DNA from: Echinococcus granulosus
Taxonomy: Eukaryota > Platyhelminthes > Cestoda > Cyclophyllidea > Taeniidae
NCBI RefSeq assembly: GCF_000524195.1
Contig: NW_020170386.1
Span: forward strand, 169,363-233,362
Length of the DNA stretch: 64,000 bases
Direction of reading: 5' to 3'
A model generated the notes under the pieces. It searched no databases, was not told the origin of the DNA, and saw only the letters and a program-made list of their open reading frames with translations. Below are positions 13,050 to 26,200 of the stretch, piece after piece. Every line of letters starts with the position of its first letter. Position 1 is the stretch's first letter. The position numbers and the translations under genes were made by a program.

Positions 13050-13289
13050 CTAATGCACGCCGACGAGCATAAATGGAAATGTCTTATGCTGTACTGGTGC
13101 AGGGCAGGATAGGACCCATGAGCGTTGGCACGTGGTGCAGAAGGCGGTATTTTTTGCATCTGTCTTTTTCACTGATAATGCACACCATTCATTTAAGGGG
13201 TGGCATACATGCTTCGTGCCATTCAGCCTTCGCAAGGGGCAAATGTTCATACAACTTTTCTTATTGTAAACGATAACCTCCAAGACCAA
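13050..13289 (-). other. Cysteine-rich coding-like open frame
   Basis: A 79-residue minus-strand frame with eight cysteines, several in close pairs or followed by aromatic residues (MNICPLRR, KHVCHP, EWCALS, FCTTCQRSW, SCPAP). This resembles a zinc-binding arrangement but I recognise no family. No convincing acceptor or donor was placed. It could be a transposon relic, an isolated exon or a chance frame. Confidence 0.2.
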
Positions 13290-15251
13290 TATTAAATAAC
13301 TAACTACACGGAACTTTACCTCACGTTAATTACAGTAGCCATTTGGATAGGTTCAATCATCCTGACCTTGCCCATTTTCGTCTAGTCCTTGTTTAGTATT
13401 GACATAGCTCTCTTTTCCTACTTTACCTGCTTCTGTTATAGCTTAAAAGGCTTCTCTTAAATCTTTCCCTTTTGTGTGTTTTGGAGTAAGTAATACACAG
13501 TCCATTTAAAATGTTCTCAAATGAAATCTTTCTTCACTTTGTAAAAATTAATTAAAATCTCATCAGGTTGCACTGCAGAAGTAAAATTAAACCAAAGCTG
13601 TTATATTTTGAACTAGTATTACTTATATCACTTGAAGTTAACTTCTACTGGCCTGTATCACCTACCTCCACCTAATCTTTTATGCACTATCACAGGTAAT
13701 CCAGAGGTATACTTAAGGGGGAGGAAGTGAATTCACGTACCTTAAAAGTGAAGCTGTTTATGAGATTTTTGCTATCGTCTTGACACAAACACCTTTCCCC
13801 GATAATTTACACGTCGTGAAGGTCGTGTGTGGATGCTTAAGCTACTACATTTGAAATAAAAATTGAAATATGGATGAGTTCAACCGAATGTTCACATTAG
13901 TAAGTCTGAGTGGCATTTTAAAATACCGGGCTTGAAAGAAGCATAGCCTACCGTTTACGCGGTGAGCCACTGAAAACATGAGTGCGAATTTTTAACGGTC
14001 TGTCGCATTATGCGCTCCACGTTGGCTTTGTTCAAGTGGTCGCATACGCGTGGGCGCGTGAGGTGGGCACTAATGACTGCCATTCTCCCTGTTGCTATTG
14101 TCCAAAAGTGACTAAGCGAATATATTTTGTGTTATTTTGCCATTTTACAACCAAGCAAAATTTTTAAAACGGCAAAAATGTTGAGTCCCTGATCCTGTAA
14201 AAGCTATTCAGTTAAAAAGAGAATGGATTATTGAGATTATGCTAGTCACTTCCCCAAAATGCCAACAAATTACCGTTGGAAATAGTAATAATGTTATCTA
14301 TTAAACCAGCTCGTAATCTTTTGAGGATAAAATAGTAATAAATGTTAGCATCCATTAGAATTACTCATTTTTTGTGCCTTACGTCGGTCAGGTTACCCCA
14401 TCCGAGATATCCAAGAGGCTCCAGCGACTAAATGAATCAATATTTAATGTGATTGTCAAAATTACACTTTTTAAGACAAAATCTAAGACTTTGGGTCCCT
14501 CCGTTTATTTTTTTTTCTGGCACAATTGCCAATGACAGTTTACGATACGTCCTAAGTAATGGAGTTTAAACAAGGTCAATAACGACGCGCAAATTTTACA
14601 AATACAACTGATGGCACATCAAGAGAAAGTTAGCACCCAAGGTAAATTGGAACATCATCTTGGCCATAATTTCGTCTAATCATTTCACGTTTTCTATTTA
14701 TTACTCTTTGCCATTATCAACTGGCTTCTAAACATTAAGTGCTGCAAACGGTTTACGACTCACAAAACAGAAATGTTCCAGATACTCCTCTCTTCCGGTT
14801 GCATTGAATTTTCTCACATTAAACACCTCATTGGTTTACTAATAGAGCACTAGGAAATAACAGAAACTCCGATGCCTGCACACGGTTCACCTCGCTGAAG
14901 GTAGTAATGATCTGGTTTGGCCCCGTGTAAACTCACTCTAACATAGAATTAAATTCAGATAATTAAACAATTAGCTTTTTTTCTACGACATTTCTTAATA
15001 TACCCAAAGTAAACAACACGGAGTTAGGTAAGTTCTGCCAATGTGGTTCGACTTGTAAAAAAACCAAATAATTTGAAGGCTTTTCAGCCTCTACTATGAT
15101 GCCTGTCAGTATTTGCGCTAATTGCTTCTGCATCTGAGCCAAAGCTTTACCGCAGAAGCTCACGTCTAAGTATGTACATAGTATTTCAGTAGACCCTTTT
15201 ATTCCAACTTCAACATCTCTCAATCAAACCTTTCACCAAGTCATCAGTCAA

Positions 15252-15410
15252 ATGGCCAAAGGAACCCTTTTTACACGCAAGCCCATCTACGCCATGACTC
15301 ATGCCAAGCAAAGCGACTACAAAGGCCAGCTTTACCGGTGTCGACAAGCCATTGGCCAGCTTAACTGGATTCAACTAAGCTGCCTTATCGCTCTGCTAGT
15401 ATGGTTTTAA
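15252..15410 (+). other. Coding-like open frame, possible transposon fragment
   Basis: A 52-codon frame from ATG, open upstream to about 15140, with a possible acceptor (GTATTTCAG at about 15191). Codons are rich in C and G at third positions, unlike the AT-rich surroundings. It contains YKGQLYRCRQAIGQLNWI, loosely like the 'YR..iGqLnw' segment of copia-type reverse transcriptases, but the motif expected next is absent. It ends LIALLVWF and a stop. Identity is unknown. Confidence 0.25.
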
Positions 15411-16870
15411 AATTATACATCAGGTTTAATGGTTCCATAAATTGTAGGGATCGTAAAAGTTACATGTTTAGTAGGGATCTACACTACTTCTGTTGTGACC
15501 CGGTCGACAAATACTTGTCCCTGAGGTCAAATACTAAGATTAAGTAAGAAGATATGGATGATGCGCCTGTTTTACAAACTGGAATTGTTTTATCTAATAT
15601 GCATTGGATATAACACGTTATTTTGGTGCAAATAATGCATGCGTTTGCTCCAGTGCCCCTAATTCACAATTCCCAGTGTAGAGGTAAAAGGGTCAATATT
15701 CATTTAGTGCAGCCAATCAACGGTACAGCTTCCAACTTAAAAGCAACTCTTTCCTTGCATTTTTGTTGCACTTTGTACGTAAACGAAATTGATAAGTCCT
15801 TTCATCTGACTTCGAGCTTACTTCACGTGTTTAAACCAAATTTAATCCTGAGGGTTACTGGTCTAAAATGCATCAAGTAGCAGGGAGGGCTGTCATTCGA
15901 GAAATCCTGGAAATGTATGAACGAAGTCGGATGATCGAAAGTTTTGGAAAAACCGAAAGGAAAATTGACTATTGAATTATCAGTGAGTGCTTTATGTGAA
16001 GTCTCAGTTTAGCTCAACAAATTCACACCTACAAGGACATCAATCAAAATGCCAATGATCTTAAGTGACGTATCTGCAAAGATGTAAACTAGTTGTCAAA
16101 AACAACCGTTTTGTGCTTAGGTTTTGCTACTTCGCAGACGGTAGAGTCTTGTTTATAAATTAGTTCCACTGAACCGTCAAAATTATGTTGAAAATGAGTG
16201 CACATGCATACTACACACATGTTATTAAGCGGCAAACGTGTATCAGAAACAGGGATGCTTCAGACAGGCGCGCTGCTCGTTATCGAGGAATCGTATTGCA
16301 CCGTTTATAGGATTCCCTTCTTCAAAGTTATAAACAGAGCATAGGCTTCATCATGGATGCCAGAAATATACTAAACCTGTCAACTTTAATCCAGTTAATA
16401 TGTTGACATAAGACTTAATGGTTATTTTTAACGCCCAGATCCTGCTGCCACACGAAAGTGAAGCATTGCAATAGGCAGGCGACATAACCAGGGAGGCGGA
16501 ATATTGAATTATCAACTGATAAAGCTGATTGGCTATGTCGAACGCTGTTTGTGATCTTCAATAGCTCTTACTACGCAGTTATTTCGGTCTTTTGTTTAAA
16601 TGGCTACTAGTTTATGCATGTGAATCTCAGGTATTGCTTTAAAATAGCACAAAGCTATCCAAGTGAATTCACTCTCAGCAAAACAGAATCAAAGCAAGAT
16701 CAAATGCAAAAAATGCTGTTAGCTAATGTTTACTACTATAACAACCATTAAGTTGAAAGAAAAAAGTCAAAGTGAGTAATTGTTGTTTATGCCTTTTTAC
16801 ATAAATAGGTATCCATGTAAAACACAGGAATGACATTAGGGGGAAAGCATACAATCGGTTATTGATTCCG

Positions 16871-17239
16871 CTACACATAACTGGATTGCGCAGTCTTTGA
16901 TAAACCATCCCCCAAGGGTGTCAATTTATTGAGAGAAATGCTGCTGGCCGAGAATTTGACCACCTTGTGCGGCTGTAACGGCGTCGTTGAGGTAATTGTA
17001 TCTTCTAGGTCCGAATTCCAATCCAAACTGTTTCCCTGATCCATGGGCTGGAGAGTGGCCGACTTGACTTTGTGTCTCCCGCCCTCGTCCCTGGGCACCT
17101 TGGTTGTCGATGCGCTCATAAGCTCATCGCTTCCTTGAGACGTAGATGGCCATGCATCCACTGAGAGGGAAAATTCAATTGGTTTCTCCCCGTGGACCGA
17201 TTGACCAGCTGAGGATCGACGTTGCATTATAACTGGCAT
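16871..17239 (-). other. PCDH: Protocadherin last exon: PP1-docking-like motif and PDZ ligand
   Basis: This exon has 122 codons plus stop and begins MPVIMQRRSS directly after the TTTAG acceptor. KVVKF at residues 92-96 of the exon fits the [RK]x0-1[VI]x[FW] docking motif for protein phosphatase 1; vertebrate delta1 protocadherins carry an RVxF motif in their CM3 tail region. The C-terminus SYV fits a class I PDZ ligand (S/T-x-hydrophobic). Confidence 0.85.
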
Positions 17240-20200
17240 CTAAATTAGCAAAATGGTGCTAGGTGTGACTTTTACCCTTAAAATATATTTACTCACCATT
17301 CACAAGGGGAAATAAATCCTACTTCCTCAAAATTATCTGAAATGAACCCAAAATAATTAGATATTTATGTTGCCACTGCATCTTATTCAAAGCTATGCTT
17401 CACAAATCTAAACTCATTTCGAATGCGAGTTGGTTAAATGGTGTCTGGCTTATGGTCATTCATGATCATCCAAGCCCAAACACTGCCCTTTAACTATTCG
17501 CCAGAAATAGTTTGTTTTAACTGACTACTGTAAAGAGTACCATTTAAGTACTATAGTAATTCAATTAATAGTTAATTATTCTCAACATCACTCTCGGACC
17601 GGAAAAGGGTAAATGGTCAGTTTGATAAACGATAAACACCCCCTTTGTATGGATGACCATATGGCACCCCAGCAAACAGAATATATAGTATCTACTTAAC
17701 CATCTGGTGAGTAAATATAATTCAAAACGTCTACACAGTCCCTAATCATTTGGTCATATGTACGCAAAAGGAAAAACTAAACGTCTGCATATTTGAATAA
17801 AGGCGGTAAAGGAAACGAAAAGGCTCTGAGCCCTGGCCTCTACCATCTAGTTATTATTGCGCACGCAATTTTCGTAATAAATGATTCTTTTCCGTTTGGA
17901 AAAGCATAAAATTTTGCAAAACCCCTATTTAACATTCAGCAGAATTTCTCTCTCTACCATCTGGCAAATCAGTGTTGGTTAGGCAATCCCACACTCAGTG
18001 CGAATTAGTTTCGGCTTTATAGACAATTGCCCCAATAACTTATAGTAAGCTATAGCAGAAAATCTCAAAGCACTTCGTTTCAAATAACGTGAGTGTGCCA
18101 TTACCCAAGTAACCTCACTAGTACTTTTTAACTGAAATACCTTTTGCTGAAGCAACAGCTGGTATTCACACTTGCCAATGTCACCCTCGCTGTCCGCAGC
18201 CGCCAAGAGTTGGCCAGACATCTCGGTGTAGGTGGCGGTGCCGGCAGTAACAGCGGCAGAAGGGCACCTGCGTGGTTGTGTAAGGAGGCCTGCGAGGAGG
18301 TTCCCATTGCCTGAAGGACTGGTTCCTCGGGCCCCTCCCACGGCCTGATGGCTTACAATGCGCGTTGTCGTGCAGACGGGGTAGATGTGAGCAAAATCAT
18401 CGGAATAGTTGCCAGAAGTGGAATAGAGGACGGCAGTATGGTCTTGTGTGCCGCTCTCTGCTACTGAGCCAGTAATAGGAATTTGCAGTATACTTCGAAT
18501 AAACTAAGGTCTCAAATTACATAATTATTGGGTTTTATCTCCATAGACTCACTGAATACTATTTGTTCTTGAAAAAAAAAAGGCAAAGCGTGGCCACAAG
18601 AGCCTCCTAATATACCCATAGCATTTGGATATACAACTGATTTTGGTGTTTTTTGCTAAATGATTAGAGATAGACTCGCATTTTGCTCTACCGAACTAAG
18701 GTCCCCACCATTGTTAACTTTTGAACCTCCTAATCCCTTTTCGTCAGCAAAGAATCAACTACACCTATGCGTTAATTAAATGTTTCGTTTTCCAATTTGC
18801 ACTAATATTGTAAATTAGTCGGCCTTCTACGTGGGGAGTTTTTCAGTGTTGAAATTTAAAATATAGTAAAATATAATCAAGCCATTTTGAAAAATCCGAA
18901 CTTTTGCTTTTCGAGTAATCTTCAACTTCTCCTAACTAACCATTTATGCTTCAAGTGGAAAAAAAAGGGTCTTAAGAGTATATGCTAATTAGTCGTTATA
19001 CCATATCTGTAAATTTTCGGTTGTACATACACTGCCAATCTCATGAAAAGCACAAACCTCTTGATAACTCGTCTATACTTAGAGTACTTTCGTCAATTGT
19101 TAGAACTAATCAGCTCGAGTCCATTAATTATTAACAAGTCCCGCCTCCGTAACAAAGGTTATTCTGAGTGGATCTACGCTAATTAAAGGGACAGCATTTT
19201 GCTTGATATTTCTGCCCCAAATTAAATTTTGTGGTTTCTATCTACACTGCATCAAGGTGAATGATCCAGCAAACGATAATATCTTTCTTTTTTGCTCATA
19301 AGCCCAAATTGGATAAGTTATCAATGAGTTTAAGCCGCTATCTTCATATGGGTTGGAAGAAGACAACGTTTTAACAACAACCATTCAAAATGCGGTTTCT
19401 TGCATCTAGACTACTTCAAGTATTGTGCAAATGTGATGGTGAAATATTACAAACAACGAAATGGTGTTACTTTAGTTCCTAGATTAAATGCTAAGCCAAC
19501 AAAGACAGCTGCACAAATAAAAGTAGAAGCTTATAATCGTCGCAAATTACCTCTCTCTCTAGAAATTAGTGTGAGCATTCAACAATCACTTTTAATGCCA
19601 TCGAGAGCCATTAAAATGTGGTGCATTAAAAGTTCTCCACTTTTAGCAGCGTCTATTCCCTGCGTCAAGTTTAGTTTGCATCACCCAAGAGGATTGTGGC
19701 GAAACCAAAACCGTTATAGGCGGAGTACACCTCCTCCGCACCTTGCTGGAAATTTTCGCGCCTGCGACCACTTTGAAGCCCCAGGAAGGGTTTTGTACAT
19801 GTTGGTAGAGGTGAGTGGGTGAGTAGTGCAGTGTGGCGAGGCGTGGCGTGATGCAAGGAGGAGAGGGGTGATGATGGAGGTAGGAGTGGTAGAAACTGCG
19901 TGCTGAAGGGAAGGGGGATAAAAAAAGTGACACTAGTAAGAAACGCGGTTGTTGAAAAAATTTACCTGCCGAAGATAGGCAGTGTTGTGTGCGTGTCTGT
20001 TTAGAAAGCGCACATACACTCACACAATCCCTTTTGAGTGGTAAAAACATGTTCACACTAATAAGTATCAACTAAAGACTGCGACGATCTTTAACTAAAT
20101 ATTTACTCACTTCTAATAATAAATATTTTTGACCCTTTACGATTCCAATGCTATTATTATGGGGCCATTATGGCTACAGCTCCACAGCGACTTCAAAGTT

Positions 20201-23200
20201 AATTTTTAGGAGTTCCTTTTTAAGGCAAACCAACTGATAGAAGGTACGTGTGATCAGGTTAGAATATTCTTCAAATCAATCGCATTTCTTTGTTTGTACA
20301 TGGTTCTTGGTAGTAAAAACCTTGGTCTTGGGTCAACTTAAATGATTATAATAAATATACTGAGAGAATCAGAATATTTCTAGCTCTTGTGTCTGTGTAT
20401 TGATTCAGCTCTCAAAAGAGAGCACTTTACTCAGTCCCAGAATGTACGCGTTATTTTTAACCAAGACATTCAGGCAGAAATAATGCATAATTTATATATG
20501 TACGTTAAGTCACTAATGAGATTCAACAGCAACAGTCCTTAATGCATTGTACAGTCGATACAAATCCGCCTGTCTCATTTGCACTTTGATCTATGCACAA
20601 TCACTTCGTCTCTTTCAGTTGCTATTACCCATTTTCTAAAGGAATTAAGGGATAAAAAAGGGGCTGAAACGGGAGGCACACTGAAGCCGCCTCGTGCACC
20701 AAAATGAACCAACATGCATTTTGCGCAGGACACGAGAATTTCAGTCAATGTTTTGCGAAAATCATTTTAGGCGCATTTGAAAATGCAAAAGACAGATGCA
20801 CAACAACTTTTACCAATTTTTAAGAGCGAATGCAAACAATGACATATTTAGCAGTGCAAGCTCAACTGTGACTGCGTGGTTATTTCATGATGTTGAACCA
20901 AGTCATTTGTCGCCTTGAAAGGATGTAAAAATCTAAAACGCCTTAATTTGCATCACTTCCGGTAAAAATAGATGGTTTTTATTTCAATTTCATTTTAAAG
21001 AATATATGCAGGGAGGAATGCGCTCTTAAAAATTTGATTGAGTGAGGCTACCTCGCAAGCATCAAATGCATCTGTGAATTTCCCAAAGTTACTCGATTAG
21101 TAATATCGCGTTTTCGACTTCATCCATTAGCGCTTTTTGAAAACATAGAAACCGTTATAAAGCGTGCTTTTTGAAGCGGCGTTGCCATCGATTGGTTCAA
21201 AATCAAGGTAACCTACGTGATACTGCTGCACTCTGCATTGGTACCAGGGCAGGGAAGGGGCTCACTGCAAAACAATGGTTGAATGATCTGAATCCCATCT
21301 AAAAAACGCATAAATGCGTCAAAAATTATTGGTTGAACCAAATTACAAGTTAGTAGGGTTGCTCACCTACTGTTGCATAATTAAGGTTCACATTTCTCAA
21401 TTAGCTTATGGATGCAGTTCTCATTTTCTATGTCTACTCTAATTTGTAAAATTAAGACCCCACTTTGCATATACTTTCAGCTACATCGCTGAGGTAACTG
21501 AGCCATCTGCACAATCACGAACCAGCCACTCAAATGCCTAGTTAAAATCGCAAAGTTACTTTTTCCTTGAGTTTTCCTGTGAGGTTTTACTTAAAATGTC
21601 CTAAATGAGGACTATTATTTTATTTGAACGGTCGATATAAGCCTAATGAAAAAATGATATTTTAGTGAGTTACAAGAACTGCGCAGTGTCGAAAATTCCA
21701 GCGAAATGATTTAATGGAAGGAAATTATGTTCTTTCTAAGGTTAGTGACTAATGCTTAACAACTGTTGCTTGTTTATAAAATCCGTACACAAAATTAACC
21801 AGAAGGAATTCGTCTGTTGTGTAAATATCGTGCAAAAATGGATCATCTTATCATTTTTGCAGTCAAATGAACCACAAAATAAGATGCAACAGAACTCTTA
21901 GGACTTGTATTTAGTGCTTGTTGCCATAGTGTATCAACCGGAGTTTATAATTCTACTTAAGAAATTTGAAAAAAGCTTTTTCTAAGACTATTTTACATTT
22001 TGAAGCATATTACATTTGTTTTCAGTAGAAGCGTCCATTCGAAATGACTAATCTTTGATTTCGGGTATTTCATCCAATTCAAACGTCTTATCGAAAATGG
22101 AAATACCAAACGACTTATTCGTGAAGGTTTATGTTTTCATTATCACATACATGACCGCACAATTATTATGGCTCTATTAATTTGCTTTTTGAAAACTCAT
22201 TAATTGGCACAGGAATCCAAGCATTGACCTTTCAATGAATACTTACCTTGTTTGAGGAAAGGGGTCCGCCTTGATTTTTACTCAGGGGTTTCAGCAAGGT
22301 GTAGGGATCTTCTCCATTTACCGGATAGGTCTCTGATGCGAAAATGCTCCTTCCATCAGAGTCGCTGTGAGACGTTCCATCGGATGGTAGACCCGTCCTG
22401 TAGAAAACTGCCTTACTGCCAGGTACCTCATCATTTCGAATCAGCTGCAGTGCGTTCGTTGCACATGGTAAGCCCTCACGGGCGATGTTATTCTGAATCT
22501 GTGAAACTGAATGTGTGCGAGAATTTAATTCTCCAAGTCCGCCCTAGTATTTGGACTACAGTTGGAATCATGGAAAATACTGCTTGGAATCCTCTATTGT
22601 AACAACCATCTTTAACTTCCGTAAATGTCATATTGTTTGTCTAAAAACGAGTCTATTTTGATGAGTTGAAGAAACTGTTACTACTTTATACTTCCCCAAG
22701 ACATGATTTACCTCAAAAATCTGCTTTTTTCCTCCCAGTAAAGCTTTGATCAAGTTAGCACGTAGTAGGATGCTTATTCTAAAATTTATGCAGTGAAAGT
22801 AGTGGAAGCACCATGTGGTAATGTTATTAGACATGCGGCTTCCAAATTATCGATACGACGACTCCCAGCTATTATTCGCATTAGATTTCTATCAAAATTT
22901 GCAGTGTTGTGTAGCATCTAGGTTTAGGGAATCAGAATATTACTTATTTTTCTGCTTTATTTTTATTACTCTTAACATTATATCAACAACTAATCCACTT
23001 CAAATTTAATGACACACGTATCAAGTCTACAATAAGGTAGATTGTTAACTTATAAATAAGTCTATAAGTTGTATCACCTGGTGGACAGGAGAGGTTCTTC
23101 TTTTTAGAAATGGATCATTCATAAAAACTCCAATATAAGTATTTATGATGCTTTCTTTGATCTACAACTCACTTCTGTCTTCATCTCTCTAAACAGATGT

Positions 23201-26200
23201 TTTGAGCATCAAATGGCACTGTAGTTTGCCTCGAAGGAAGCAGATTTGGCATTTCTAACGTTTTGTGAATCACCGATCTGACACACTGTCTTGCCCACCA
23301 CCAGGTCACTTTTACTTAACCATTTGACCGATCACAAATTCAGTCTTAATAGTAATTTGTAAAGTAGTACGAGCATTGATAAAATAATCTATGAAATAAA
23401 GGCTTATAATTAATCACTTCATACATGTAATGACATTCACGGCTTTTTAGATTTACTTGGAATAATTCCAGCAGTATTTATGGTCGTCTTTCCTTACTGC
23501 ATCACTATTTCGGGATTAGCACAAAATAATGACTCTGAGATTTTTTGACGAATAATTTAAAAAATGGCAAAAAGATGACTGGACATGCTTTTGGCTTCTT
23601 TGAGTAGGATTGGTTTGTTTAGCTTTTCTACCAAGAACTTTAACCAATTTTAGAACCAAGATATCAAGCCTGCAACCAGTAAACATTACCACAGAAATTT
23701 TTCAATATTTAATGTACTTCAATTCTTTTGGATGAGCCTCCGCGAAAAAGCCCAACGTTTAAGAACAAGCTAATTTTTACTCAAATTACTTTGAGGTCTC
23801 TTGTTTTGTGCCTTCTCTATGAATGCTCAGTAAGTACTTCCCATGCATTGAGCTTGTTTGAAGTAAAAACTATCCCCACCGAAAAGTCTGATCCGGTATG
23901 TCTTGCAACATCGACAAATTAGCATATCTTTTCCACCCCTAATTATATTAATAAAAGAAAATTGCCTACTGCACCAGTAAACAAGGGAGTAACTAAAGTG
24001 GATCACTGTCTACATAACTGAAATTTATTGAGTTTCAGTGTGAAAATAGGCAAAGCAATATTCGTCGATAATTTTGTGTGCATTTTGTAATGATTTAGCA
24101 TTCGTGACCATAGTAGTTTTATGGTCAAAGCAGCGCAACAACACTACTTAAATACCGCTTTGTACATGTTAAATTAGATTAATCGCCAATGAACGCGAAT
24201 AGAAAACAAGTTCTTAATTTTCGCTTAAGTGAACTTCATTATATCATTTCCAAACAGAACCTCAAGACCCTACCCTTAGGTCCGTCTTTGTGCCCGTGAT
24301 TTGTGTTAATTTCGATGAATCGGCGACGACGTATGAGGAGAATGAGGACAACGGTGACCACCAAGAGGACAACGAAAATGGAAGAGAGCACGAAGATAAT
24401 GATGCGGTCGGTGAGGAAAGCAAAGGGCTGCACCGTCGTCAGTGCGGGCGGAAGCGGTAACAGCGGCGCCAGTCGCGAGTCTTCACGGCGTCCCTGACCG
24501 CCCTCCCCACCACCACCATCACTTTCAACCCTGCCGCCGCCCTCACCATGTGAGCCCCCAGGAGCGCGATGCCGGGTCTGCGGTACTCGCACCCCTGGTG
24601 GGCAGTCTCCTAGAGAGCATTTAGCTGTCTCTCCTCGCCAAACGACCGACATCTTACCATCTCCTTTGTAACCCACAGAGGCTTCCAACTGATTTTTCTG
24701 AATATTAAACAATTAACCGCGTATTTGCTTGCTGCATGATTTTCCACTTGTTTATAATCCCAGTTCTTTGCACTGATTAATTGTAAGCTTCCCACAATGT
24801 GTTACACTTGTTTGTCGCACTTCAAAATGGCAAATTAACATTTATCCGTGTATCATTAGTATCAACCAAGTATAAAGCGAGTCGCTGAAATTTGCATCAC
24901 GAAAACAAGTTTCAATAAAATCTAGCGAAGCGTTGAGATAAGTCTTGGAGTGTCATAAAATGATTGCTAAAAACATTTCATTTTTGTAAATACCTTCCAA
25001 CCAGATTGCTCACTAAGTAAATGCATAATAAGGATAATGTTTTACTCAAAAAAATGTGTCAAGAAATCATGGGTCAAAATGGACAGGTCAGCTAATGGCA
25101 TTCGAATCGCCTCACATTAGTCTGTCTTTCTCCATAACTTAAAAGTGAGATATCTAAATATTGCAAAATTTAAAAAACTAGTTTACAAATGTATGGCTCC
25201 GAAAAAGGTGACCTTTACATAAAGTAATAAATGGGAGGCATAAGTGAAACAGCTTACTGTCACAGCGTGAATGATGACTGCAATCGACGTGTTTCGTTGA
25301 ACGATGCTCCCCAAGTCATGGGCGCTGATAGTTAGAAGGTATTTTGTTGGAGTGCTAGGGAGTTGTTCCGTCAATAGAACCATTCCTGCCTGTTCATCAA
25401 TAGAAAAGATGGCACCCTTGGCACTAGCCTCGTTGACTCTTGCCCCCGCTACTAGGGGTGTGGATTGGCTCAGGGAGTAGCGCACAGTGCCATTCTCACC
25501 CGCATCAGGATCTGTGGCGGTCACTGTGAAAATTTGCTGACCCGCTGGTGCTCCCACCTCGACCCGAAGTGTTGTGTGTGATGCAGGGAAAGTAATTGTA
25601 GGTGCGTTGTCATTTTCGTCGTTCACAATGACAGTCACCGTGGTTGTTGCCGTGAATTGGGTCCTCTTTTCGCTTGTCTGTTGGTGAAGCAGGCCGTCGG
25701 AAGTGTCAATGGCAATGACATGAAATATGTGATGAATATACTGTTCTCTATCGAGCGGATGCAATGCATGTATGTTACCAGTGTTGGGGTCGATTTTAAA
25801 GTGTCTTGCAGGATTGTAATCACGTGGATAGCTGGTTGAATTTGAGAAGTCATGATCGGTAATCGGCTGCAGACGATAAACAATCTTCCCATTTAATCCC
25901 ATGTCGGAGTCGTGAGCTAGCACTGTGCCGATCGGATGACCGTTAAGGGGTCTGCAGTTCTCCTCAACAAAGAATTCGTATGTTGTCCTCTCAAATATGG
26001 GTGGACAATCATTTACATCAGTGATTGTTACTTGGATCTCCGTATGAGCAGTGTGTTTTCCATCAGAGACTTGAGCGCGGAGATGTGTCACTACTGTGGA
26101 TTCATTTGTTGCTAGACTCCGCTTGACCTCAATCCCCTCGTATTTTGATATGAGAAAGGCTTCTCTATCAAATGGTCTAACAATATGTAAAGTCCCTGAT

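Larger units (their letters stand above)
6314..16870. other. Intergenic region between ELL and protocadherin
   Basis: About 10.5 kb of AT-rich sequence between the ELL start and the protocadherin stop. No recognised gene. It contains the direct repeat near 7.0 and 7.9 kb and two coding-like islands (13.05-13.29 and about 15.14-15.41 kb), listed separately. The ELL promoter should lie at its left end and the protocadherin 3' UTR at its right end; I could not place either exactly. Confidence 0.6.
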
